Assembly (NCBI RefSeq): GCF_003970675.1
Contig: NZ_CP034562.1
Span: 62,001-126,000 of the forward strand
Source of the DNA: Flammeovirga pectinis
Lineage (GTDB): Bacteria; Bacteroidota; Bacteroidia; Cytophagales; Flammeovirgaceae
Length of the DNA: 64,000 nt
Direction: 5' to 3'
Shown here: piece after piece, positions 36,865-45,142 of the stretch
Layout of the letters: each line of letters begins with the position of its first letter
How positions within the stretch are numbered: position 1 is the first letter of the stretch
Made by a program: the position numbers and the translations under genes
The notes under the pieces: model-generated
The model's database searches: none
What the model saw: only the letters and a program-made list of their open reading frames with translations
What the model was told of the DNA's origin: nothing

Positions 36865-38271
36865 ATGAATAATATACTATTGTACGGTGCAGATTGGTGC
36901 CCAGACTGCCGAAGAGCAAAAGCATTCTTAAATGATAACAATATCGACTACACTTTCATAGATGTAGATTTAGATAAAGAAGCGACTTTAAAAGTAGAAC
37001 AGATTAATAATGGTAAAAGAATAATTCCGACAGCTATTATTAGTGGAAAATCATTTACAAACCCTTCTAATGTTGAATTATCTGCAGTTCTAGGAATTAA
37101 TGAAGTAGGCAGGGTTCAACTATTTGGAGCAGATTGGTGCCCTGACTGTAGAAGAGCAAAAAACTTTTTGAAAGACAATTCAATTAATTTTGAATTTATT
37201 GATGTTGATGAAAATGAATGGGCAACAGCTAAAGTAGAAGAAATCAATAAGGGTAAAAGGATTATTCCTACAGTATTAATTGAAGGTGTTGCGTATACAA
37301 ACCCAGATAATGTTAGTCTCACAGAACTATTATCTATTAATGTAGAAAAAGAGCATAAAGTCTTTGATACAATTATAATTGGTGGAGGAGCTGCAGGTTT
37401 AACAACATCTATTTATGCACAAAGAGATCGTTTTAATTCACTTATTTTAGAAAAGAAAAATATAGGAGGGAATGCTTTCTTAACAGAGAAAATAGAAAAC
37501 TATCCAGGCTTTAATTCTATTTCAGGTCCGGCTTTAATGGATAAAATGGAAGAACAGGCAAAAACTTACGGAGCAGAGATTAAAACTGGTGAAGAAGTAG
37601 TTTCTATTCTGAAAAAAGAAGGTTTGTTTAATGTAGAAACAAAGAGTACTACTTTTCTTAGCAAAACTGTTGTCTTATCTACAGGTTCAACATACCGACT
37701 ATTAGGTATTCCTAATGAGAAAGAATTAGTAGGCTCAGGTATTCACTTTTGTGCTACTTGCGATGGGGCATTTTATAGAGATAAAGATATTATTGTAGTT
37801 GGAGGAGGAAACTCTGCTTTAGAAGAAGGAATATTTTTAGCAGGTTTTTGTAAATCAGTTAAAATAGTTCATCGTTCAAGTGAATTTTCAGCATCAAAAA
37901 CTTACGTAGAGAAGTTAGAGGCTATAGATAATATTTCTACCTATCTAAATAAGACACCAATAGAATTTATTGCTAGTGAGAATGAAACCTTCCAATCTTT
38001 AAAGGTTAGAGATAATGATTCTAATAAAGAAGAATTAATTTCTGCAGATGGAGTTTTTATTTTTATCGGGTTAATACCAAATACATCTCCTTTTAAAGAA
38101 CTCATTGATTTAGATGAAAGAGGATTTATAAAAACAACAGGTTTAGCAGAAACTTCTGTTAATGGAATTTTTGCAGCAGGAGATTGTAGAGAGGGTGCTA
38201 TTGCGCAGGTAGCTGCGGCTACAGGAGAAGGTGTTTTAGCAAGTTATGGAATAAGAAACTTCTTAAAATAA
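36865..38271 (+). CDS. Fusion protein: two glutaredoxin-like (CPDC) domains plus thioredoxin reductase
   Basis: A 468-residue protein. Residues ~1-80 and ~83-160 are two near-identical glutaredoxin/mycoredoxin-like domains, each with ADWCPDCRRAK (Cys12/Cys15 and Cys92/Cys95) and a GKRIIPT cis-proline region. From ~165 a complete thioredoxin-reductase-type flavoprotein follows: FAD motif IIIGGGAAGLTT, redox-active Cys296-Ala-Thr-Cys299, NAD(P)H motif VVGGGNSALEEG and final FAD motif GIFAAGDC. It is likely a self-contained NAD(P)H-dependent disulphide reductase in the cytoplasm. Tandem duplication of the small domain is obvious also at DNA level. A Crp-type regulator follows in the same direction. 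Confidence 0.9.
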   Translation: MNNILLYGADWCPDCRRAKAFLNDNNIDYTFIDVDLDKEATLKVEQINNGKRIIPTAIISGKSFTNPSNVELSAVLGINEVGRVQLFGADWCPDCRRAKNFLKDNSINFEFIDVDENEWATAKVEEINKGKRIIPTVLIEGVAYTNPDNVSLTELLSINVEKEHKVFDTIIIGGGAAGLTTSIYAQRDRFNSLILEKKNIGGNAFLTEKIENYPGFNSISGPALMDKMEEQAKTYGAEIKTGEEVVSILKKEGLFNVETKSTTFLSKTVVLSTGSTYRLLGIPNEKELVGSGIHFCATCDGAFYRDKDIIVVGGGNSALEEGIFLAGFCKSVKIVHRSSEFSASKTYVEKLEAIDNISTYLNKTPIEFIASENETFQSLKVRDNDSNKEELISADGVFIFIGLIPNTSPFKELIDLDERGFIKTTGLAETSVNGIFAAGDCREGAIAQVAAATGEGVLASYGIRNFLK

Positions 38272-38339
38272 ATGAAGTGGATAGTAATTCTATGTTCTAT
38301 TAAAAAGAGATTAGCGTTGTATGTTTTTTAATAAACTAC

Positions 38340-38870
38340 ATGAATGAAGATAAAATAAGTGAGTCTATTCATACCATAAAACATTTTAAAAAAGGTGATT
38401 TCTTTCTTCAAAATGGAAGACCTTGTGTAGAGATTGGTATGTTAGAGAAAGGAGTTTTAAGAGGTTTTGTATATGATAATGATGGTAATGAAATCACTAC
38501 TCATTTTTATCAAGAAAAAGATATGGTAATAGGTAGCTTTATTCCTAAAACGAATGCAGTAATGACTGTAGAAGCTTTGGAAGATAGTAAAATATCGGTG
38601 GCAGATTATACAGAAGTAATGGAAAACGTAAATAAGAATATAGAAATTACAACTATTATTACTACTCAGTTTCAGAAGCTTAATAATCAGTTACAGGCAA
38701 GGCTAGTATCTTTACTTAATTTAAATTCAGTAGAAAAATATGAGCTCTTTTTAAATGAATATCCAAGCTTATTAAATAGAATACCCCACTATTATATTGC
38801 TAACTATCTTGGTATAACACCCACTCAATTAAGTAGAGCAAGAAGGCAATTTATCAACAAATGTAGATGA
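38340..38870 (+). CDS. Crp/Fnr-family transcriptional regulator
   Basis: A 176-residue protein. The N-terminal part is a cyclic-nucleotide-binding-like beta roll (FKKGDFFLQNGRPCVEIGMLEKGVLRGFV), without an obvious cAMP-binding PRARA segment. The C-terminus has a short helix-turn-helix (IPHYYIANYLGITPTQLSRARRQF) typical of the small Crp-like regulators of Bacteroidota. There is no Fnr-type Cys cluster. It starts 68 bases after the Grx-TrxR gene and may sense redox or envelope state; target unknown. Confidence 0.85.
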   Translation: MNEDKISESIHTIKHFKKGDFFLQNGRPCVEIGMLEKGVLRGFVYDNDGNEITTHFYQEKDMVIGSFIPKTNAVMTVEALEDSKISVADYTEVMENVNKNIEITTIITTQFQKLNNQLQARLVSLLNLNSVEKYELFLNEYPSLLNRIPHYYIANYLGITPTQLSRARRQFINKCR

Positions 38871-38901
38871 GAATTAAACTACTACATAGTTACTTTGTAG
38901 T

Positions 38902-39486
38902 ATGAAAATAGTACAAATATTAATTCTCTCAATGTGCTTGTTTACAGCATGTAATCATGCACATTACCATGAAAATGCTTACTCTTCTCAAGATGAAAAA
39001 GACACAGTTTCAGAAATAGTATCAACTTTTCCAACTGTTGGGTATAAAGTAGTTCATAAAGATACAATACCGTATGCTGTGGCTAAAGTGTTTCCATTGC
39101 TTGAACCTAAAGGACGTAAATTACTCTATGAAAATTGGGATCCAATTGAATTGAAGAAAGGAGAAGAAGGAACGTTAAAAGGGTTAATGTTATACTCGAA
39201 GTATGACGAAATGGATGTAACATTAACTGTTACACAATACAATCCAGAAAAGGGGCATATCCAATACCTTGTAATATGGGATGATTTTGAAATTCAAAGG
39301 ATTGATATTTTTTGTGTAAAGGGTACTACCGAAAATTCATCAATTATCAAATGGGTTGAGCATAATGCAGGGTTATATGAAAAAGGTATTCCTTTAGTGA
39401 AAATGTTCATTGAAGAAGGATATTGCATTAAAGCAGTAGATCGTTATTTAAATAATATTCAAAATCAATTACAAGATGGGAAATAA
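38902..39486 (+). CDS. SRPBCC-like lipoprotein, unknown function
   Basis: A 194-residue protein with lipobox LFTAC (Cys17) and a short His-rich N-terminal segment (NHAHYHENAYSS). The rest resembles a START/SRPBCC ligand-binding fold: the pattern AVAKVFPLLEP, EGTLKGLMLYSKYDE, IQYLVIWDDFEIQRIDIF and SSIIKWVEHNAGL is that of polyketide-cyclase-like proteins. It would sit in a membrane facing the periplasm. It overlaps the next gene by 11 bases. Confidence 0.65.
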   Translation: MKIVQILILSMCLFTACNHAHYHENAYSSQDEKDTVSEIVSTFPTVGYKVVHKDTIPYAVAKVFPLLEPKGRKLLYENWDPIELKKGEEGTLKGLMLYSKYDEMDVTLTVTQYNPEKGHIQYLVIWDDFEIQRIDIFCVKGTTENSSIIKWVEHNAGLYEKGIPLVKMFIEEGYCIKAVDRYLNNIQNQLQDGK

Positions 39487-39898
39487 ACTAAATCATACTC
39501 AATTAACTGATGATATATTTATTGATCAGTTTAGAAATGGATCATTAGATCCTGCATTATTTAATCATGAAGCACACTTAAGGTTAGCTTGGTTATATAT
39601 AACAACATTTGATTTAGAACGAGCTGAGTATGAAATTCAAAAACAATTACAGAATTATGTGAAAATTGTTGGCGCTTCAGATAAATACCATAAAACTTTA
39701 ACTATCGTTGCTGTTAGAATGGTAAATCATTTTATACAAAAATCAAAGTCTACTAATTTTGGTAATTTTATTAGAGAGTTCCCTCAAATGAATAAGGAAT
39801 TTAAGCAATTAATAAATACCCATTATAGTTTTAATATTTTCACTTCAGAAAAAGCAAGACAAGAATTTTTAGAACCAGATTTGTTGCCATTGGTATAG
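39476..39898 (+). CDS. Conserved hypothetical protein with a HEAHLRLAW motif
   Basis: A 140-residue soluble protein. The segment FNHEAHLRLAWLYITTFDLERAE and the later DKYHKTLTIVAVRMV are strongly reminiscent of a widespread hypothetical family; the spaced His residues could bind a metal, but no activity can be assigned. It begins inside the preceding lipoprotein gene (11-base overlap), so the two are translated together. Confidence 0.72.
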   Translation: MGNKLNHTQLTDDIFIDQFRNGSLDPALFNHEAHLRLAWLYITTFDLERAEYEIQKQLQNYVKIVGASDKYHKTLTIVAVRMVNHFIQKSKSTNFGNFIREFPQMNKEFKQLINTHYSFNIFTSEKARQEFLEPDLLPLV

Positions 39899-39910
39899 AA
39901 GTAGAAGGTT

Positions 39911-39974
39911 AATTTCAAATGTCAATTTTTATATAGAATCGAACATCCTAAATAAAAATTGATAACTTGAAATT
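39911..39974. repeat. Large dyad between the hypothetical gene and menB
   Basis: Arms 39911-39918/39967-39974 (AATTTCAA) and 39922-39932/39952-39962 (TCAATTTTTAT) can pair around a 19-base loop with a small internal bulge. There is no T-run, so it is not a standard terminator. The distal arm contains the TTG of the menB promoter. Confidence 0.7.
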
Positions 39975-39996
39975 AATTTGATAGTGCTTACATTTG
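39967..39996 (+). promoter_or_regulatory. Bacteroidota-type promoter of menB
   Basis: TTG at 39967-39969, a 19-base spacer, and TACATTTG at 39989-39996, an exact match to the Bacteroidota consensus TTG-N19-TAnnTTTG. Transcription should begin near 40003, giving a leader of about 20 bases before the menB ATG at 40024. Confidence 0.75.
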
Positions 39997-40023
39997 TAAG
40001 ACGTAAAAAACAAAAATAGAGCA

Positions 40024-40866
40024 ATGGCAAATCTTGATTGGAAAACAGAAAAAGAATACGAGGAAATAACCTTCAAAACGCTGAATGGTGTTGCAAGAAT
40101 CGCATTTAATAGACCGGAATGTCGTAATGCATTCACACCAAAAACAGTTGATGAATTATGGGAAGCGTTAATTATTTGCCATGAAAGTCAAGAGATAGGT
40201 GTAGTATTAATTACTGGAGAAGGTCCATCTGAAAAAGATGGAGGTTGGGCTTTTTGCTCTGGCGGAGATCAACGTGTAAGATCTACTACAGGGTATAAAG
40301 GAGCTAATGGAATTAATAGATTTAATATTCTTGATGTTCAACGTCAGATTAGATTTATGAACAAAGTAGTTATTGCTGTAGTTCCAGGTTGGGCAGTTGG
40401 CGGTGGCCATAGTTTACATGTTGTCTGCGATCTAACAATTGCAAGTAAAGAACATGGTAAATTTAAGCAAACTGATGCTGACGTAGCTAGTTTTGATGGT
40501 GGTTTTGGATCTGCTTATTTAGCACGTCAAGTTGGGCAAAAGAGAGCAAGAGAAATCTTCTTTTTAGGTGCAGAATATTCTGCTCAAGAAGCTTTTGAAA
40601 TGGGTATGGTAAATAAAGTGGTCCCTCATGAAGAACTAGAGCAAGTAGCTTATGATTGGTCGCAAGAAATTATGACTAAAAGTCCAACAGCTATTAAAAT
40701 GCTGAAATTTGGTTTCAATTTAATTGATGACGGATTAGTTGGACAACAAGTGTATGCAGGAGAGGCAACTCGATTAGCTTACGGTACAGACGAAGCTGTT
40801 GAAGGAAGAAATGCATTTCTAGAAAAAAGAAAAAGAGACTTTTCAGATTTCCCAAAGTTTCCTTAA
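40024..40866 (+). CDS. menB: 1,4-dihydroxy-2-naphthoyl-CoA synthase
   Basis: A 280-residue crotonase-fold enzyme that cyclises o-succinylbenzoyl-CoA in menaquinone synthesis. Diagnostic stretches are GWAFCSGGDQRVR (oxyanion hole), GWAVGGGHSLHVVCDLTIAS, the MenB-type FDGGFGSAYLARQVGQKRAREIFFLG and FLEKRKRDFSDFP at the C-terminus. Length is normal. It has its own promoter and a terminator and sits apart from other men genes, at least within this window. Confidence 0.97.
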   Translation: MANLDWKTEKEYEEITFKTLNGVARIAFNRPECRNAFTPKTVDELWEALIICHESQEIGVVLITGEGPSEKDGGWAFCSGGDQRVRSTTGYKGANGINRFNILDVQRQIRFMNKVVIAVVPGWAVGGGHSLHVVCDLTIASKEHGKFKQTDADVASFDGGFGSAYLARQVGQKRAREIFFLGAEYSAQEAFEMGMVNKVVPHEELEQVAYDWSQEIMTKSPTAIKMLKFGFNLIDDGLVGQQVYAGEATRLAYGTDEAVEGRNAFLEKRKRDFSDFPKFP

Positions 40867-40893
40867 ATCGATTTTTTTGAAAAATAATTTATT

Positions 40894-40932
40894 AGTCTTG
40901 AGTATATTTTATTTATGCTTAAGGCTTTTTTT
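40894..40932 (+). terminator. Intrinsic terminator of menB
   Basis: A 9-bp stem with two G-U pairs (40894-40902 / 40918-40926) and a 15-base loop, followed by a run of T. It begins 28 bases after the menB stop. Confidence 0.7.
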
Positions 40933-41066
40933 ATGTTTTAGAACTGAATATTTATCATAAAGTGATATATAATATTGTGAGTAATAATATATATATTGAT
41001 ATTTAGAAAGACTAAACTATAACTATTAGAAGTTCTTCAATTATCAAAATAAGCAAACGACTAAAA

Positions 41067-43118
41067 ATGATTTTTCAAAAAAATATATTTCTCTTATTTT
41101 TTTTAAGTTTAAGTTCCTTTTCTTATTGCCAGGAAGAAACACATACAGTTTCTTCAGGTAGTAAAATTGATTTTGGTACCCCTCCTTCAAAGGAAATGCT
41201 GGAACTTAAATCTTTTACTCAAGATACATCTGCTATTGCATTTATTGTAGGTGATTATGGTGAAATGGCTTTTGATTCTGACGCTACAGCATCAATGTAT
41301 CGTTTAAAAAAGCATATAAGAATTAAAGTCCTTAAAAATGGAGGATTGAAATATGGAAACGTTATTTTAAAAACATATGATATAAATGGTTTTAGGGAAT
41401 CAATATCATCTTTTGAAGGTAGGGTTTATAATTTAGAGAATGGGGAGATTGTGACTTCCAAATTTAAATCAAAAGAAATTATTGAAGAAAAGAATAGTGA
41501 TGATGTTTTGTTAGAAAAAATATTTCTTCCCAATGTTAAAGTAGGATCCGTAATTGAATATTCTTATGTTCTTAATTCTTATTTTTTGGGAAATCCACAT
41601 GATTGGAACATTCAACATGATATTCCATGCTTGGTTAGTGATTTTACCTTCAAAATGCCTCAATCTTTAAGGTTTAATGTAATAACGCCAAGGTATCTTA
41701 CTGTTTATGAATTTCCATCAGAAGTAATGAATCAACAAAGGTCCTATTCAACGATTGTGAGAACAAGCAAGATAGGGCGTCCAAATCAAAAGATTTATCA
41801 TGAAAAGACAGAATTATCCTTATTAATTAGAAGATGGAGAGCTGAAAATGTACCGTCCTATGTATTAGAACCATTCATTTCCTCAGAAGAGGAATTAAAA
41901 GCAAAGCTTAAAATAAATATTAGCAGTTCTTCTAACGGTATGTTCGACTATGCCAACTCTTGGTCTTCAATTTTAGAAGAGAAATATAAATTAGCTTATA
42001 AGGGAGTAGGTGAAAATAAATTAAAATTTTTAAAGGATAAGCTCGAACTTATACGAAATCAGTCTGAAGATAAATTGGTAAAAGCAAAACTTGTTTTTGA
42101 GTTAGTTCGATCAAGGATTAAATGGAATGGAGAATATTCTTCATTAAGAAGTGCAGCACCAAAAGAAATTTATAATAAAAGATCTGGAAATGTAATTGAT
42201 GTAAATTTATTTCTTGTTGATGCATTAAACCAAGTAGGTGTTTCTGCTGTATTAATGTATGGTAATATTAGAGGAAGAGGAAAACTAATTCAGAGTATTC
42301 CAGATGTATCACAATTAATTTATGGAACAGCAGTTGCTTCAATAGATGGAGAAAAAGTTGTTTTAGATGCAACTTCTGAATTTACCTCATTTGAATTAAT
42401 TCCGCAAAGAGCTTTGAATTATCAAGGTGTTTTGATGTCTAGTAATAAGCATGTTAATGGACAATTTATGGAAGTAATTCCTCAAGGTAAAGATGATTTA
42501 AATATAAGAATGAAGGTTGAGATAAATAATGATCTTAGCATAAAAGGTGAAAAAAGCATTACTTACAAAGGTTATGCAAGGGTTAATTTTAGAGAGTATT
42601 GTGATGAAATTTCAGAAGAAGAGTATATAACTTCTTTAGAAGAAAAAGTGATAGGGTTATCAATTTCAGATTATTCTAAAAAAGATATAGAAGATCTTCA
42701 TATTGAAGAATATGTCATGGAGAGAGAAAATGCTATCGAAAAAGTAGGTTCTAAGATATTTTTCAATCCACTAAATTTGATAGATGTGGCAGAAAATCCC
42801 TTTATTCAAGAACAAAGAATGTATCCTGTAGAATTTCCTTATGGTATTGACCGAAGGTATATTTTTCAAATAGAATTACCCCAAAATTATGATGTAGTAA
42901 ACATTCCTTCTTCTATACAGGTAATGTTACCTAATAATGGAGGTAGGTTTAAATTTCAAGTAAGTAAATACGAGAATAAGTTAATTTATATGGTTGATTT
43001 TGAATTAAATCAATTAGTATTTCTACCTGAAGAATATTCAAATTTAAAATTATTTTATGAAAAAGCTTTTTCTTTACAAACAATACCAATAGAATTAGTT
43101 CAGAAAAAAGAAAATTAA
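41067..43118 (+). CDS. DUF3857 protein with degenerate transglutaminase domain (first of three)
   Basis: A 683-residue secreted protein with a signal peptide (ending YCQ). The N-terminal half is a DUF3857 region (MYRLKKHIRIKVLKNGG, then FLPNVKVGSVIEYSYVL). The following transglutaminase-like core has lost its chemistry: where active relatives have a DCK motif it reads SGNVIDVNLFLVDALN, and the His position reads DVSQLIYGTAVAS; only the Asp-containing VVLDATSEFTSFELIPQRALNYQG remains recognisable. It is a close paralogue of the next gene and is probably co-transcribed (34-base gap). A structural or binding role in the periplasm is more likely than catalysis. Confidence 0.87.
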   Translation: MIFQKNIFLLFFLSLSSFSYCQEETHTVSSGSKIDFGTPPSKEMLELKSFTQDTSAIAFIVGDYGEMAFDSDATASMYRLKKHIRIKVLKNGGLKYGNVILKTYDINGFRESISSFEGRVYNLENGEIVTSKFKSKEIIEEKNSDDVLLEKIFLPNVKVGSVIEYSYVLNSYFLGNPHDWNIQHDIPCLVSDFTFKMPQSLRFNVITPRYLTVYEFPSEVMNQQRSYSTIVRTSKIGRPNQKIYHEKTELSLLIRRWRAENVPSYVLEPFISSEEELKAKLKINISSSSNGMFDYANSWSSILEEKYKLAYKGVGENKLKFLKDKLELIRNQSEDKLVKAKLVFELVRSRIKWNGEYSSLRSAAPKEIYNKRSGNVIDVNLFLVDALNQVGVSAVLMYGNIRGRGKLIQSIPDVSQLIYGTAVASIDGEKVVLDATSEFTSFELIPQRALNYQGVLMSSNKHVNGQFMEVIPQGKDDLNIRMKVEINNDLSIKGEKSITYKGYARVNFREYCDEISEEEYITSLEEKVIGLSISDYSKKDIEDLHIEEYVMERENAIEKVGSKIFFNPLNLIDVAENPFIQEQRMYPVEFPYGIDRRYIFQIELPQNYDVVNIPSSIQVMLPNNGGRFKFQVSKYENKLIYMVDFELNQLVFLPEEYSNLKLFYEKAFSLQTIPIELVQKKEN

Positions 43119-43152
43119 TAGCAAACGAAGAAAAACTAAAAATAACTAAATC

Positions 43153-45141
43153 ATGAATACAAAAAGCAGACTATTATTAATGCTCTTATTCTTTGTAATA
43201 AGTGGGCATTCTTACGCACAAACACTTCCTAAAAAATTAAACTTTGGGAAGATTGCTACAGAGAATCTTAAAATGACAACCTATGATGCAGATACTTCTG
43301 CCAATGCTCTTATAATTGGAGAATTTGGAGATATGTCGTTTGATATAGGGGGAAACGGACTTGTTTATAAACTTAAAAAACATGTACGTATAAAAATATT
43401 AAAGAAAGAGGGGTTAGATCAAGCAAATATTGTGCTTTCAACTTACGAATCTAGTGGAGATGGAGAATCTATTAGTTCTATTAAAGGAGCTGTATATAAC
43501 CTAGTTAACGGTAAAGTTGTAAAGGAAAAGTTCAAACCAAGTATGGTTCATGTAGAAAAAGTAACAGAAGAACGAACCAATAAAAAAATACATTTACCTA
43601 ATGTGAAAGTGGGCTCAATAATAGAATACTCTTACCTTTTGACATCAAGTTATGTATATTCTCCTGATAGTTGGATTGCTCAAAAAGATATTCCTGTTCT
43701 TGTAAGTAGTTTTGTAATGAGAACTTTAGATTACTTTGATTATAAAGTGATTAATTCTAGATATTATCAAATGCCAGAATTAAAATCAGAAGTTTCTTCT
43801 CAACAAATAAGAATAGATTCTGAGCAACAGACTATGACGGTAAACGTGAGAAGATGGAGAGCTGAAAATATCCCAGCATTTAAGTCAGAGCCATTAATAA
43901 CATCTCCATATGATTACTTGGCAAAATTAAAGATTGAGCTTAAGTCTTCAAATTATGGAATGAAACCTCATACAACATCTTGGCCAGCAGTTTTAGATGA
44001 TATCCGTAGGTCAGTTTATAACGGTAACTCTTCTATTGGCGTCGGCTTTATGAAAGATGAATTAGAAGCTATAATGGCTAAAACAGAAGATAAAAAAGAA
44101 CGTGCCATTTTAGTTTATACATTAATTCAATCACGTATGACATGGGATGGTAGCTATGGAAGGTACAAAAGTAGTTCTTTAAGAAAGAGCTATATAGATA
44201 AAAAAGGGAATGTAGTTGATGTTAATTTATTACTAATTGGGGCTTTGAACAAAGTAGGAGTAACTACTACACCTTTGTATGGTAGCACTAGAAAATATGG
44301 TAAAATTGTTAGAGGGTCTGCTGAAAAATCACAATTGATCTATGTAATGGCTGTATCTTCTATTGATGGGGATAAGGTGATTTTAGATGCAACTTCTAAA
44401 TCTACTCCTTTTGGTGTACTCCCTGAAAGAGCATTAAATTATCAAGGTGTTTTAATGTCTAACAACGATCATATTAATGGACAGTTTATGGCTATTAACC
44501 CAACAGCAAAGGATGATATTAGTATTCGAATGAAGATGAAAATAAATCCTGATTTAGGTATTGAAGGTAATAAGCAGGTTACTTATAAAGGTTATGCAGC
44601 TATTGATTGGAGGGATGAAGTGAATAGTGACGAAGAGGACGAGTACTTAACTTCTCTAGAAGAAGATGTTATAGGACTTTCTATCTCTGATTATGAAAAA
44701 GAAGGAGCTTCTAATAAGTACGAAAAAGCTATTGAGAAATATAATTTTGAGGTAGAAAATGTTATTGAAAAGGTGGGTGATAAATTTATTTTTAATCCTA
44801 TGTTTTTAATAAGCTTGAGTGAAAATCCATTTACTCAAGAAAAAAGACTTTACCCTGTAGAACTTCCATATAGTATAGATAGAAAATATACATTTCAGGT
44901 TGAATTACCTGAAGGATTTGATGTAGTGGATTTACCAAAACCACAGCAAATGGTGTTGCCTAACAAAGGTGGTAAGTTTAGATATCAAATAGTTAAAAAT
45001 AATAATATGCTTACTTTTCTTATTGATTTTGAGTTAAACAAACTGGTTTTTAATACGAATGAGTATACTCTTTTAAAGACTTTCTTTGAAAAGGCTTACT
45101 CAATCCAAAAGATGCCATTAGAACTTACTCAAATACAATAA
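43153..45141 (+). CDS. DUF3857 protein with degenerate transglutaminase domain (second of three)
   Basis: A 662-residue secreted paralogue of the preceding gene with the same order: signal peptide (ending SYAQ), DUF3857 region (KLKKHVRIKILKKEG, LPNVKVGSIIEYSYLL), dead transglutaminase core (KKGNVVDVNLLLIGALNKVGV; EKSQLIYVMAVSS; VILDATSKSTPFGVLPERALNYQG) and a C-terminal beta region (YPVELPYSIDRKYTFQVELPEGFDVVDLP). The catalytic Cys and His are again missing. The next gene starts one base after its stop codon. Confidence 0.87.
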   Translation: MNTKSRLLLMLLFFVISGHSYAQTLPKKLNFGKIATENLKMTTYDADTSANALIIGEFGDMSFDIGGNGLVYKLKKHVRIKILKKEGLDQANIVLSTYESSGDGESISSIKGAVYNLVNGKVVKEKFKPSMVHVEKVTEERTNKKIHLPNVKVGSIIEYSYLLTSSYVYSPDSWIAQKDIPVLVSSFVMRTLDYFDYKVINSRYYQMPELKSEVSSQQIRIDSEQQTMTVNVRRWRAENIPAFKSEPLITSPYDYLAKLKIELKSSNYGMKPHTTSWPAVLDDIRRSVYNGNSSIGVGFMKDELEAIMAKTEDKKERAILVYTLIQSRMTWDGSYGRYKSSSLRKSYIDKKGNVVDVNLLLIGALNKVGVTTTPLYGSTRKYGKIVRGSAEKSQLIYVMAVSSIDGDKVILDATSKSTPFGVLPERALNYQGVLMSNNDHINGQFMAINPTAKDDISIRMKMKINPDLGIEGNKQVTYKGYAAIDWRDEVNSDEEDEYLTSLEEDVIGLSISDYEKEGASNKYEKAIEKYNFEVENVIEKVGDKFIFNPMFLISLSENPFTQEKRLYPVELPYSIDRKYTFQVELPEGFDVVDLPKPQQMVLPNKGGKFRYQIVKNNNMLTFLIDFELNKLVFNTNEYTLLKTFFEKAYSIQKMPLELTQIQ

Positions 45142-45142
45142 T

